DNA from: RGIG5952 sp045627605
GTDB lineage: Bacteria > Verrucomicrobiota > Kiritimatiellia > RFP12 > JAAYLN01
Reading direction: 5' to 3'
Length of the DNA stretch: 19,130 nt
Assembly: GCA_045627605.1 (NCBI GenBank)
Contig: JAZQOA010000011.1
Coordinates: 1-19,130, forward strand
How positions within the stretch are numbered: the stretch's first letter is position 1; each line of letters opens with the position of its first letter. Shown here piece by piece: positions 8,129 through 15,173 of the stretch. A program made the translations under genes and the position numbers. The notes under the pieces were generated by a model. That model was not told the DNA's origin and ran no database searches. It saw nothing but the letters and a program-made list of their open reading frames with translations.

Positions 8129-8194
8129 GGCGGCCGGGCCATTCCCCTTTTACAACCGGCTGTGGCCGTTGGCTCCTTTCCCGGAATCGTCGCT

Positions 8195-11100
8195 ATGAAG
8201 ACGAAAACAAAAAGCAAGAACATCTCCATCGTTGTCGCGCTTGTCCTGGCCGTTGTCTTGTGCGTGGCGTTCATTGTCGCCTACGCGGTGGTGTACCGTG
8301 AAACGCGGCAGAACCTTATCCGCGCGACCGAGGACAAGATCGCCATAATCACCGAGAATACCACGGCCTTCCTGCTGAAGGCGAAGGCCGTCGTCGCCTC
8401 GGAAGCCGGCAGCATCGAGCATATCGTCGCGGAGGGCGGCGGCAACGCGGATATCCTGAAGTACCTCCTGTACCAGACGGACTTCCAGCTTGCCAAGATC
8501 GACCCCCGGTTCACCGGTGTCTACGGATATTACCGCGGGGAGTATCTCGACGGCAACCGCTGGGATCCATACGCCGGCGGCGCGAAGTACAACCCGAAGG
8601 AGCGGCCATGGTATCTTGCCGCGATAGCGGAGGCCGGCCGGGTGGCGGTGGCGACCCCCTATCTCGACATGGACACGGGAAACATCGTCCTTTCCATTAC
8701 GAAAATGCTTTCCGACGGGGAAAGCGTGACGGGCATGGACATCAGCCTCGCCAATCTCTCGGACGCCATCGGCGAATATCTTGCGGGCGGCCACTTCGAC
8801 TACGCCTACATCATCGACAATGTCGGCACCGTTGTCGCCTCCAGAATCGCGGAGGAAACCGGTCGCAACTACTTCTCGTCGGACGCCGACAAGGATGCGC
8901 TGGGCGTCGCGGGCTTGTTCCGCCGTGCGCTTGCGAGCGACGAGCCCTTCGAATATGCCGTCGGCGGCAACACGTACCTTGCCATTTCCAAGACGATCGA
9001 GAATGGCTGGCAGGTTGTTGCGCTGACCGATGCGGCCGCCGTCTTGTTCCCGCTGTACCGGATGGCGGGCGTGTGTTTCCTTCTTCTTGCCGCGCTGGTC
9101 GCCGTTCTGCTGTTTTTCGCGATCCGGTCGATCCGGGATGGCAAAAGAACCCTGCTGGCGCAGCAAAAGGAGCGGGAATACGTCAAGGAACTGAGGGACT
9201 TCGCCGACCGGCTTTCAAGCTACAAGCGGGCGATCCTTTCCGATGCGCTGATCTCCCTCGAGGTCAACCTGAGCAAGGACGAGTTGTACTACGGCGTCTG
9301 GAAGGACGACACGGGGGCCGAAGTCCCCCTGGAGGACATTGTCGGGCTGGAGATGCCGTGCAGCTACGACAAGTATATCGGGATATGGAACAGGCGTTTT
9401 GTCAGGGGCGCCGCCACCGACCCCTTCTCCGGCAGCACCGACAGGGAGTACCTGCTGGGCGTCTTCGCGGACGGGCGCAATGAAATCACGTTTGACTACG
9501 AGGCGAAAACCATTTCAGGTCGAAGCGCGTGGCTGCGCCGCAGCATTTGCATGACGCGGAACCAGGGCGGCGAAGTTATCGCCTACACGAGCGTGAAGGA
9601 CATCTCCGCGTTGATGGACCAGGCCAGGCGGGAGGCGAAATTCGTCAAGTCTCTGGCGACGGAGTACGACAGCATCGCGGTCGTCGGCATAGAGAAGGAC
9701 AAGCGCGATGACAAGGTGCTGATCCACAGCCGCATATCCGCCGATATCGCCGCCATAATCGACGACGAGACGGCAAATGAGGTGAGCTTCGGCAGGAAGC
9801 TGCGCCTTTTCATGAAATTCGTCCACCCGGATGACCGGAAGATGTTTGAGGAGAACGTCAAAAGGGAGGTGATTCTCGACTCTTTCGCCCGGGACCAGAC
9901 CTATGTCGTGGATTTCAGGATTGTGAAACCGGATGGCTCGTACCTGTATTACCAGATGCGTTTCGTGCCGCTCCGGGGCGACGACGACAACCTGACGGGC
10001 CTGATCGTCTGCCTCCGCAATATCGACGAGGAAATTCGAAAGGAACTGGGCGTCCGCCATGAGCTGGAAGGCGCGAAAATCGCGGCGGAGGCGGCAAACC
10101 GGGCGAAGTCGTCGTTCCTCTTCAACATGTCGCACGATATCCGAACCCCGATGAACGCCATCATCGGCTTCACGGACATCGCGGAAAAGCACATCGACGA
10201 AAAGGAGCGCGTGAGGGAATCCCTCGGCAAGGTCAGGATGGCGGGCAACCACCTCCTGTCGCTGATCAACGACGTCCTGGACATGTCCCGCGTGGAGTCC
10301 GGCCGCGTGAAGACCGAGGAGGCGCCCGTGTGCATCGACACGGCGAAGGACAATCTTTTCAGCATCCTCGCGGGCCAGGCGGAGGCAAAGAACATCCGCT
10401 TCACCTCCGAAATGGCCCCGTCCGTCGTGCATCACTGGATCTATGCGGACCGGTTGCTGATGATGCGCGTCCTCACCAACATCGTTTCCAATTCCGTGAA
10501 ATACACGAATCCCGGCGGGACGATCACCTTGCTCGCGGAAGAACTCCCGTGCGACAAGGAGGGCTACGCGCGTTTCCGCTACACCGTTGCCGACACCGGC
10601 ATCGGCATGAGCGAGGAGTTCCTCGCCCATGTTTTCGAGCCATTCTCAAGGGCTGAAACCGCCACGAGGAGCGGCGTGGTTGGCACGGGCCTTGGCATGG
10701 CGATTACCAAGTCGCTGACGGAACTTATGGGCGGCACGATCGCCATCGAAAGCGAACTTGGCGTCGGCACCACGGTGCGTCTCACTTTTGAAAACCGGAT
10801 TGCTCCGGCCTCCAGCCCGGTGGACGGGGCTTTGGAAAACGTCGCCGCGGATTTCAGCGGGAAGAAAATCCTTCTCGTGGAGGACAACGAACTCAACCGC
10901 GAGATTGCCACGGAGATTCTCGTTGAGAGCGGTGTTGAAATCGACGTGGCGGAAGACGGGGATGTCGCCGTGGAAAAAATGCGGAACGCGGCCGAAGGAC
11001 AGTACGACCTGATCCTCATGGACATTCAGATGCCGCGCATGAACGGCTATGCTGCGACACGGGCGATTCGCGCCTTGCCGAACGCGAACGCCGCCCGCAT

Positions 11101-11242
11101 CCCCATTGTCGCCATGACGGCAAACGCATTCGACGAGGACAGGCAAAACGCCTTTGCCGCCGGCATGAACGGGCACATCGCCAAACCGATCAACGTGCCG
11201 CATTTGATGGCCGTGCTTGCTGAAATCTTTAAGGGACGTTGA
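8195..11242 (+). CDS. Hybrid sensor histidine kinase with dCache_1 sensor and receiver domain
   Basis: The 1015-residue inner-membrane kinase has these parts in order: TM1 (10-33); extracytoplasmic double Cache domain (about 40-285); TM2 (about 290-311); two PAS-like segments (about 340-480 and 490-625, the latter with FVHPDDR); HisKA with SHDIRTPMNAIIGF and phospho-acceptor H647; HATPase_c with the N box (about 758-770) and G boxes DTGIGMS and GTGLGMAI; and a receiver domain (from about 890) with phospho-acceptor D943 in LILMDIQMP. No HPt domain or output domain follows, so a separate phosphotransfer partner is needed. The sensor has Y132, R137, W139, Y140 and D182 in the spacing of the amino-acid-binding dCache motif. 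A GTG start 33 nt upstream is possible; the ATG directly before TM1 is preferred. Confidence 0.93.
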   Translation: MKTKTKSKNISIVVALVLAVVLCVAFIVAYAVVYRETRQNLIRATEDKIAIITENTTAFLLKAKAVVASEAGSIEHIVAEGGGNADILKYLLYQTDFQLAKIDPRFTGVYGYYRGEYLDGNRWDPYAGGAKYNPKERPWYLAAIAEAGRVAVATPYLDMDTGNIVLSITKMLSDGESVTGMDISLANLSDAIGEYLAGGHFDYAYIIDNVGTVVASRIAEETGRNYFSSDADKDALGVAGLFRRALASDEPFEYAVGGNTYLAISKTIENGWQVVALTDAAAVLFPLYRMAGVCFLLLAALVAVLLFFAIRSIRDGKRTLLAQQKEREYVKELRDFADRLSSYKRAILSDALISLEVNLSKDELYYGVWKDDTGAEVPLEDIVGLEMPCSYDKYIGIWNRRFVRGAATDPFSGSTDREYLLGVFADGRNEITFDYEAKTISGRSAWLRRSICMTRNQGGEVIAYTSVKDISALMDQARREAKFVKSLATEYDSIAVVGIEKDKRDDKVLIHSRISADIAAIIDDETANEVSFGRKLRLFMKFVHPDDRKMFEENVKREVILDSFARDQTYVVDFRIVKPDGSYLYYQMRFVPLRGDDDNLTGLIVCLRNIDEEIRKELGVRHELEGAKIAAEAANRAKSSFLFNMSHDIRTPMNAIIGFTDIAEKHIDEKERVRESLGKVRMAGNHLLSLINDVLDMSRVESGRVKTEEAPVCIDTAKDNLFSILAGQAEAKNIRFTSEMAPSVVHHWIYADRLLMMRVLTNIVSNSVKYTNPGGTITLLAEELPCDKEGYARFRYTVADTGIGMSEEFLAHVFEPFSRAETATRSGVVGTGLGMAITKSLTELMGGTIAIESELGVGTTVRLTFENRIAPASSPVDGALENVAADFSGKKILLVEDNELNREIATEILVESGVEIDVAEDGDVAVEKMRNAAEGQYDLILMDIQMPRMNGYAATRAIRALPNANAARIPIVAMTANAFDEDRQNAFAAGMNGHIAKPINVPHLMAVLAEIFKGR

Positions 11243-11243
11243 A

Positions 11244-11756
11244 ATGGTCAGGATTCTGCGGGCCGACATTACGACGCTTGCCGTTGACGCAATTGTCAAC
11301 GCGGCGAACGAGCTGATGCTGGGCGGGGGCGGCGTGGACGGCGCGATTCACGCCGCGGCGGGCGAGGAGTTGTTCGATGCCTGCCTGAAGGTTCCCGAGG
11401 TGCGCCCGGGCGTGCGGTGTCCGACGGGCGAGGCGCGGATTACGCCGGGCTTCCATCTGCCCGCGAGGTTCGTGATCCACGCGGTCGGCCCGGTTTACCG
11501 CGACGGACAACGCGGCGAACCGGAAAAACTTGCCGCCTGCTACCGCAATTCGCTCGCCCTTGCGGCGGAGAACGCCTGCCGCACGGTTGCCTTCCCCTGC
11601 ACCTCGACAGGCGTCTACGGCTATCCGCTCGAAGACGCGGCGAAAATCGCCGTCCGCGAGGTGAATGCGTTTCTTTCGTCCCATCCCGAAATGGAAGTGA
11701 CCTTCTGCTGTTTCTCGAAACGGGATGCGGATGTGTACGAGATGTGTGTGCGATGA
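11244..11756 (+). CDS. Macrodomain protein, O-acetyl-ADP-ribose deacetylase / ADP-ribosyl hydrolase-like (YmdB/MacroD type)
   Basis: The 170-residue protein is a stand-alone macrodomain. ADITTLAVDAIVNAANE (7-23) holds the adenine-binding Asp (D8) and the NAAN motif. LGGGGVDGAIHAAAG (26-40) holds the catalytic loop with D32. CTSTGVYGYP (119-128) is the second phosphate loop. Such proteins hydrolyse O-acetyl-ADP-ribose or remove ADP-ribose from proteins. The ATG at 11244 follows AAGGG and lies 1 nt after the kinase stop; an earlier Met inside the kinase gene would add nine residues without a family match. Tight spacing suggests co-transcription with the kinase, but a shared function is not shown. 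Confidence 0.92.
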   Translation: MVRILRADITTLAVDAIVNAANELMLGGGGVDGAIHAAAGEELFDACLKVPEVRPGVRCPTGEARITPGFHLPARFVIHAVGPVYRDGQRGEPEKLAACYRNSLALAAENACRTVAFPCTSTGVYGYPLEDAAKIAVREVNAFLSSHPEMEVTFCCFSKRDADVYEMCVR

Positions 11757-11780
11757 CTTGGCGGAAGGAGGAGATGACGA

Positions 11781-11918
11781 ATGAATATGAAAGGTTTGAG
11801 AAAGCCGATTGGGAACGAACGGGAACTGGAGTTCGCGGTGTTTTGCATCGTGCTTGAGAAATGCAAGGTTTTGAAGCCGCTACTTGAAGGTGCGCAAATG
11901 TTAATGGAGGAGGCATAA
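11781..11918 (+). CDS. Small ORF, 45 residues, unknown function
   Basis: The ORF begins MNMKGLRKPIGNERELEF, continues through AVFCIVLEKCKVLKPLL and ends in EEA. AGGAGGAG (11766-11773) stands 7 nt before the ATG, a near-perfect ribosome site, and the stop comes 4 nt before the ATG of the flavin reductase gene, whose own GGAGGAGG lies inside this ORF. The protein is amphipathic with two Cys and no membrane segment. A competing frame from 11774 has the ribosome site too close. No family is recognised. It may be a real small protein, a shortened remnant of a longer one, or a leader that couples translation to the next gene. Confidence 0.5.
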   Translation: MNMKGLRKPIGNERELEFAVFCIVLEKCKVLKPLLEGAQMLMEEA

Positions 11919-11922
11919 GATC

Positions 11923-12480
11923 ATGAAGAAGAACTTTGGCGCGAAAGCGTGGCTGTATCCGATGCCGGTGCTGATCATCGGGTCGTATGATGAGGAAGGG
12001 CGGGCGAATGCGATGAACGCCGCGTGGGGCGGAATCTCGTTGGAGGACCGCATCTCGATCTGCGTGGACGACGCGCACAAGACGACGGCGAACATTCTGA
12101 AGCGCAAGGCGTTCACCGTCCACGTCGCGGACGCGAAGAACGTCGTTCCGTGCGACTACGTCGGAATCGTCTCGGCGAATGACGAGCCCGGCAAGCTGGC
12201 GAAGACGGGCTGGAAGATTGCCAGGAGCGCGTTTGTCGATGCGCCGGTCATCGAGGATTTGCCGATGGTGCTCGAATGCGAGCTCGTCAGCTACGACAAG
12301 GCCGATTGCCGCATGGTCGGCAAGATCGTCAATGTCGGCGTTGACGAAGCGTGCCTGGACGGAGGCAAGGTGGATGTCGCCCGGCTCGATCCCGTCACAT
12401 TCGATCCGGTCAACCATGCGTACCTGCGGCTTGGGGAAGGCGTTGGCGCGGCGTTTAAGGCTGGCTTGGCGCTGAAGTGA
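11923..12480 (+). CDS. Flavin reductase-like FMN-binding protein (flavoredoxin type)
   Basis: The 185-residue protein has the FMN-binding split-barrel fold (PF01613). The opening PMPVLIIGSYDEEGRANAMNAAWGG matches the flavoredoxin-type start where FMN binds. ISICVDDAHKTTANIL and FTVHVADAKNVVPCDYVG are the next two conserved strands. Such proteins bind FMN and pass electrons from NAD(P)H or redox partners; flavoredoxins occur in anaerobes. GGAGGAGG lies about 9 nt before the ATG. It follows the 45-residue ORF by 4 nt and faces the MATE gene tail to tail. The exact partner or substrate is not shown by the sequence. Confidence 0.9.
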   Translation: MKKNFGAKAWLYPMPVLIIGSYDEEGRANAMNAAWGGISLEDRISICVDDAHKTTANILKRKAFTVHVADAKNVVPCDYVGIVSANDEPGKLAKTGWKIARSAFVDAPVIEDLPMVLECELVSYDKADCRMVGKIVNVGVDEACLDGGKVDVARLDPVTFDPVNHAYLRLGEGVGAAFKAGLALK

Positions 12481-12499
12481 CTTCCGGGGCGGGGCGTGG

Positions 12500-12517
12500 G
12501 CGTCCCGTGCGGGACGC
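12500..12517. terminator. GC hairpin between convergent genes
   Basis: A perfect inverted repeat GCGTCCCG/CGGGACGC with a 2-nt centre lies in the 95-bp gap between the flavin reductase stop and the MATE stop. It has no T-run on either side, so it is not a classic intrinsic terminator. The position between convergent genes suggests a transcript 3'-end or repeat-type role. Confidence 0.35.
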
Positions 12518-12575
12518 TGGCTCGCCTCTGCCGCGGAAAGACGCAGCCCTTGGAAAACTGTCGTTGCCGCCACGC

Positions 12576-13940
12576 CTACGGCGTTGCCTTTTGCGGCGGA
12601 CGCTCAGTCATTTTCCGCTTGAAGTCGCGGAGCATGATGAAGTAGTCGATGGCGATGGGAATGAGCCCGCCCAGCCAGGCGGCGGGGTTGGCGAGGCAGA
12701 CGCCGGTGAAGCCCCAGATCGCGGAGAGCCCGACTGACGCCGCCGCGCGGCAGCCGATTTCGACGAAGCCCGAGAGCACGGGCACGAAAGCCCGGCCCAG
12801 CGATTGGATCACCGACTTGCAGATGACGAGCGGGACAAGGATGACGCTGAGGACCGAGTTGATCATCAGGTACTTGAAGCCGTTGTCGATGAGCTCCTGC
12901 GACTCGCCCTTCGAGATGACGCTCAGCAGGAACTTGCCGACGAAGAAGATCAAGACGGTGCTGGCGGCGATGGAGATGTAGGCCATCCCCATGCTTTGGC
13001 GGACGCCCTGCCGGATGCGGTGGTATTTGCGGGCGCCGTAGTTCTGCGCGGCGAAGACGGCGGCGGCGGAGCCAAACGACATCAGCGGCTCGATAAGGAA
13101 GCCCTCGAGCTGCGCGGCGGTCGAGTAGGTCGCGGTGAAAACCTTGCCCAGGCTGTTGTTGGCGAAGGTGATGATGATGCCGCCGATTGAAAGCACCATG
13201 TTGAGGAAGGCCATCGGGAGGCCGATGTGGAGGAGTTCGCGGCAGGTTGCGGAGTCGGGCTTGAGGTCGCGGACGCCGAAGTGAAGTTCCGGGACGTTTT
13301 TGACGACGTGGCGGACGGCGAAGACGCCGGAGACAAGCTGGGCGATCACCGTGGCGAGCCCGGCCCCCGCCGGCCCCATCTTGAAGCCGACGATGAAAAG
13401 GATGTCGAGGATGATGTTGGCGACGCAGCCGGCGATCAGGAAGTAGAGCGGGGTCTTGGAGTCGCCGAGGGCGCGGAGCATGTTGGCCAGGACGTTGTAG
13501 AGCGCGGTCGTAGTCAGGCCCGCGAGAATCCACATCAGGTAGCCGTGGGAGTCGCCGATGATGGCGGGGTCTGTCCGCAGGAGCTTCAGGATGGAATCGA
13601 GGAGGATGAGTCCAAGCGTGGTCTGGATGGCGGTGAAACCCACAAGCAGGACGAGGCTGTTGCCGAAGCAACGCTTGACGCCGGGCATGTCGCCGGCGCC
13701 GAACCGTTGGGCGGCAAGGGCGGCGAACCCCGTCGTCACGCCCTGGATCGCGCCCATGAAAAACCAGACGAGACTGCCGCAGGCGCCGACGGCGGCGAGG
13801 GCGTCGACGCCGAGGGTGCGGCCGACGATCACCGTGTCCACCGTGTTGTAGAACCTGTGGAACAGGCTGCCGAGAAGGTAGGGGATGGCGAAGAGGAAAA
13901 TCAGCTTCGCGGGGTTGCCCTTGAGAAAGTCCTTGGTCAT
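12576..13940 (-). CDS. MATE family multidrug/metabolite exporter
   Basis: The 454-residue integral membrane protein has about 12 hydrophobic helices in two MatE repeats (PF01554). The N-terminus MTKDFLKGNPAKLIFLFAIP, then FHRFYNTVDTVIVGRTLGVDALAAVGA, is the typical opening of the NorM/DinF-related bacterial branch. The repeat-two counterpart is LGLPMAFLNMVLSIGG (with HIGLPM). It exports cationic drugs or metabolites using a Na+ or H+ gradient. The frame stays open upstream to 14345, but the extra residues are rich in His, Arg and Pro and do not resemble a protein of this family, so the Met at 13940 is used. No good ribosome site precedes it. The stop is TAG, with a final K-A-T-P. Confidence 0.93.
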   Translation of the reverse strand: MTKDFLKGNPAKLIFLFAIPYLLGSLFHRFYNTVDTVIVGRTLGVDALAAVGACGSLVWFFMGAIQGVTTGFAALAAQRFGAGDMPGVKRCFGNSLVLLVGFTAIQTTLGLILLDSILKLLRTDPAIIGDSHGYLMWILAGLTTTALYNVLANMLRALGDSKTPLYFLIAGCVANIILDILFIVGFKMGPAGAGLATVIAQLVSGVFAVRHVVKNVPELHFGVRDLKPDSATCRELLHIGLPMAFLNMVLSIGGIIITFANNSLGKVFTATYSTAAQLEGFLIEPLMSFGSAAAVFAAQNYGARKYHRIRQGVRQSMGMAYISIAASTVLIFFVGKFLLSVISKGESQELIDNGFKYLMINSVLSVILVPLVICKSVIQSLGRAFVPVLSGFVEIGCRAAASVGLSAIWGFTGVCLANPAAWLGGLIPIAIDYFIMLRDFKRKMTERPPQKATP

Positions 13941-14144
13941 TGCTTTGGTTTGGCCCGTTGGCTTGGGCTCTCCTGTGAATACGGACAAAGGCGCGTTGAC
14001 CGCGCCCTTGCTGCCGGCATTTCCGAAAAGGCTGTCTCCCCTTTCCTGAAAATGCCGTAAATGTTGAATGACTATTTTACCATAATTTTCCGTTGAGGTT
14101 CGCCGTTGATATCGCGCTGAAAGTAGCGTGGAAAGTTTTGGGTG
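13941..14144 (-). other. Upstream region of the MATE gene
   Basis: No gene is seen in these 204 bp. The stretch 14060-14095 is AT-rich (minus strand TTATGGTAAAATAGTC), a plausible promoter, but no clear -35 partner is present. If transcription starts there, the leader is about 120-140 nt and contains a hairpin GGCGCG/CGCGCC (13989-14005) followed by CTTTG. I recognise no known riboswitch class. Confidence 0.3.
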
Positions 14145-14333
14145 ATGGCCGAGTACGCAATCATGTGCGACGTCCGTGCATAGAAGGGGAGCCGGTGGAG
14201 CTACCCGGAGTACAGCCCGGTGAAGACGGAACGGCATCGCCTCAACAAGGGGCTGCGGATGAAGATGACGAACCTCGTGGCGCAGGAGTTCGCGGAACTC
14301 GTGGAGGTGGTGGCTGTCACCGTGCGGCGATGA
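14145..14333 (+). pseudogene. Possible gene relic with an in-frame amber codon
   Basis: An ATG at 14145 opens 12 codons (MAEYAIMCDVRA), then TAG (14181-14183). The same frame then continues for 49 codons with protein-like composition (KGSRWSYPEYSPVKTERH, then LNKGLRMKMTNLVAQEF, ending VTVRR) to a TGA at 14331. No Shine-Dalgarno precedes the ATG. No family is recognised. It could be the stump of a gene between the MATE gene and the prophage region, or a chance frame. It is not explained by the MATE gene, whose true start is 200 bp away. Confidence 0.3.
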
Positions 14334-14381
14334 AGCACCAGGCACCGATATGGTCGAAAGTCCGCAGAGATTATTGCGGCA

Positions 14382-14410
14382 GTTTCAATTCACATCCCCG
14401 CGGGGGCGAC
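14382..14410 (-). repeat. Solitary degenerate CRISPR repeat
   Basis: These 29 nt begin GTTTCAATTCAC and end GGGGGCGAC, like the repeats of the array at 18652. Against the 32-nt array repeat there are two substitutions (GC to AT after the CAC) and a 3-nt loss in the loop and stem (T plus two G). The other 27 positions match, in the same orientation. No second repeat lies at spacer distance on either side. It shortens the hairpin stem, as expected for a decayed terminal repeat. The array start is 4.24 kb away. Confidence 0.85.
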
Positions 14411-14644
14411 CTCTCCGTCCTCAACGCCCTGCGCGGCGGGAAGCCCCTTGGACGAGAAGCCGTTGCGCTCCGCCGACGGCGTGAGGACGACGAGGGCGAC
14501 GCCCCCCGCCTGCTGCAGGTGGGGCCCGACGTCGGCCAGGACGTCGTGCGTGTCCTCCGCGAAGGCCCTGCAGCCGCCCTGCAGGAGCGTTTCGTCGGCG
14601 TTGGGCAACGCCGCGATTTTCACTTGAATTTCCTTGAGCGTCAT
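14390..14644 (-). CDS. Tandem small ORF A (shared head, own tail), prophage region
   Basis: The 84-residue ORF is the longest of three tandem relatives. The head MTLKEIQVKIAALPNADETL continues to AFAED (residue 31). The tail contains DVLADVGPHLQQAGGVALVV, LTPSAERNGFSSKGLP and a final EVAPAGM. The GVALVVLTP strand is reminiscent of small phage tail-completion or terminator proteins, but I cannot name a family. The last seven codons and the TGA lie inside the solitary CRISPR-type repeat, so the original C-terminus is probably lost. The start ATG is 9 nt past the stop of ORF B; no Shine-Dalgarno is visible. It may be a truncated gene rather than a working one. Confidence 0.5.
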   Translation of the reverse strand: MTLKEIQVKIAALPNADETLLQGGCRAFAEDTHDVLADVGPHLQQAGGVALVVLTPSAERNGFSSKGLPAAQGVEDGEVAPAGM

Positions 14645-14653
14645 GGTAGAATG

Positions 14654-14857
14654 TTACTTGTGCCTGCCGAATCCGGCCCCGGTTAACAGTCTGGCATTAT
14701 TGCGATAGACGGCTGGGTGTCCCGGCGGGCATTCTTCTTTTTTGGATGCTGAGTATTCCATCGCGTCCTCCGCAAAGGCCATGCAGCCCCCTTGCCGAAG
14801 CGTTTCGTCGGCGTTGAGCGCCGACGCGATTTTCACTTGAATTTCCTTGAGCGTCAT
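14654..14857 (-). CDS. Tandem small ORF B (shared head, own tail), prophage region
   Basis: The 67-residue ORF has the same head as its neighbours (MTLKEIQVKIASALNADETL then RQGGCMAFAED), the most diverged of the three copies. It differs at about ten codons from copy C, half of them silent, which suggests that the head was kept as coding sequence for a time. After residue 31 the tail (AMEYSASKKEECPPGHP, ending GAGFGRHK) is unrelated to A and C. Its TAA falls inside the conserved stretch just upstream of ORF A. Function unknown. Confidence 0.45.
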   Translation of the reverse strand: MTLKEIQVKIASALNADETLRQGGCMAFAEDAMEYSASKKEECPPGHPAVYRNNARLLTGAGFGRHK

Positions 14858-14918
14858 GGTAGAATGTTCTTCGTTGTCCGCAGACGTGGAAGCCGGGCGT
14901 GTCGCGCTGCAATGCGCG

Positions 14919-15128
14919 CTATGGGCGAGTGCCAGCCTCGAATGCGTCCGCGGACTTCTTTGTCTTGTAGAATGTCGTCAGCGTGGATTTCGCCCCGCCG
15001 TCCCATCCAAGGTGCAGGATGCACCCGTCGAGTGTGTCCTCCGCGAAGGCCCTGCAGCCGCCCTGCAGGAGCGTTTCATCGGCGTTGAGCAACGCCGCGA
15101 TTTTCACTTGAATTTCCTTGAGCGTCAT
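14919..15128 (-). CDS. Tandem small ORF C (shared head, own tail), prophage region
   Basis: The 69-residue ORF has a head nearly identical to ORF A (MTLKEIQVKIAALLNADETL then LQGGCRAFAED). The tail TLDGCILHLGWDGGAKSTL then TTFYKTKKSADAFEAGTRP is different from A and B. The LTTFYKTK segment resembles LATMYKTK near the C-terminus of the 62-residue ORF just upstream, also at DNA level, so part of this tail may come from a duplication of that gene. It starts 45 nt behind that ORF and ends in TAG. Function unknown. Confidence 0.45.
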   Translation of the reverse strand: MTLKEIQVKIAALLNADETLLQGGCRAFAEDTLDGCILHLGWDGGAKSTLTTFYKTKKSADAFEAGTRP

Positions 15129-15173
15129 GGTAAGATATTCTCCGCGGTTGGTTGATGTCCATGGAGGCTCGCC

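Larger units (their letters stand above)
14550..15139 (-). repeat. Three copies of a 106-bp head module
   Basis: Copies lie at 14550-14655, 14763-14868 and 15034-15139, each exactly 106 bp with no indels. Each holds about 11 nt upstream of an ATG plus the first 31-32 codons of ORFs A, B and C. The first 33 coding bases are identical in all three. A and C are nearly identical; B is more diverged. The spacer sequences between the copies (107 and 165 bp) are unrelated. On the plus strand each copy also contains TTGAAT, 17 nt, then TAGAAT (TAAGAT in C), which looks like a sigma-70 promoter. Confidence 0.85.

Noticed and set aside
8162..8194. GTG start 11 codons before the sensor kinase ATG
   Set aside because: It has no ribosome site, and the ATG at 8195 gives the usual short basic N-terminus directly before the first membrane helix.
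13941..14095. Riboswitch in the MATE leader
   Set aside because: One hairpin is present, but the bases do not fit any class I know that controls exporters (guanidine, THF, TPP, SAM and others considered).
12576..14345. Longer MATE protein of 589 residues starting at 14345
   Set aside because: The first 135 residues do not resemble any membrane exporter N-terminus, and the normal family start is the Met at 13940.
14390..15139. Diversity-generating retroelement to explain the variable tails
   Set aside because: There is no reverse transcriptase and no template/variable repeat pair, and the tails are unrelated rather than A-to-N substituted copies.
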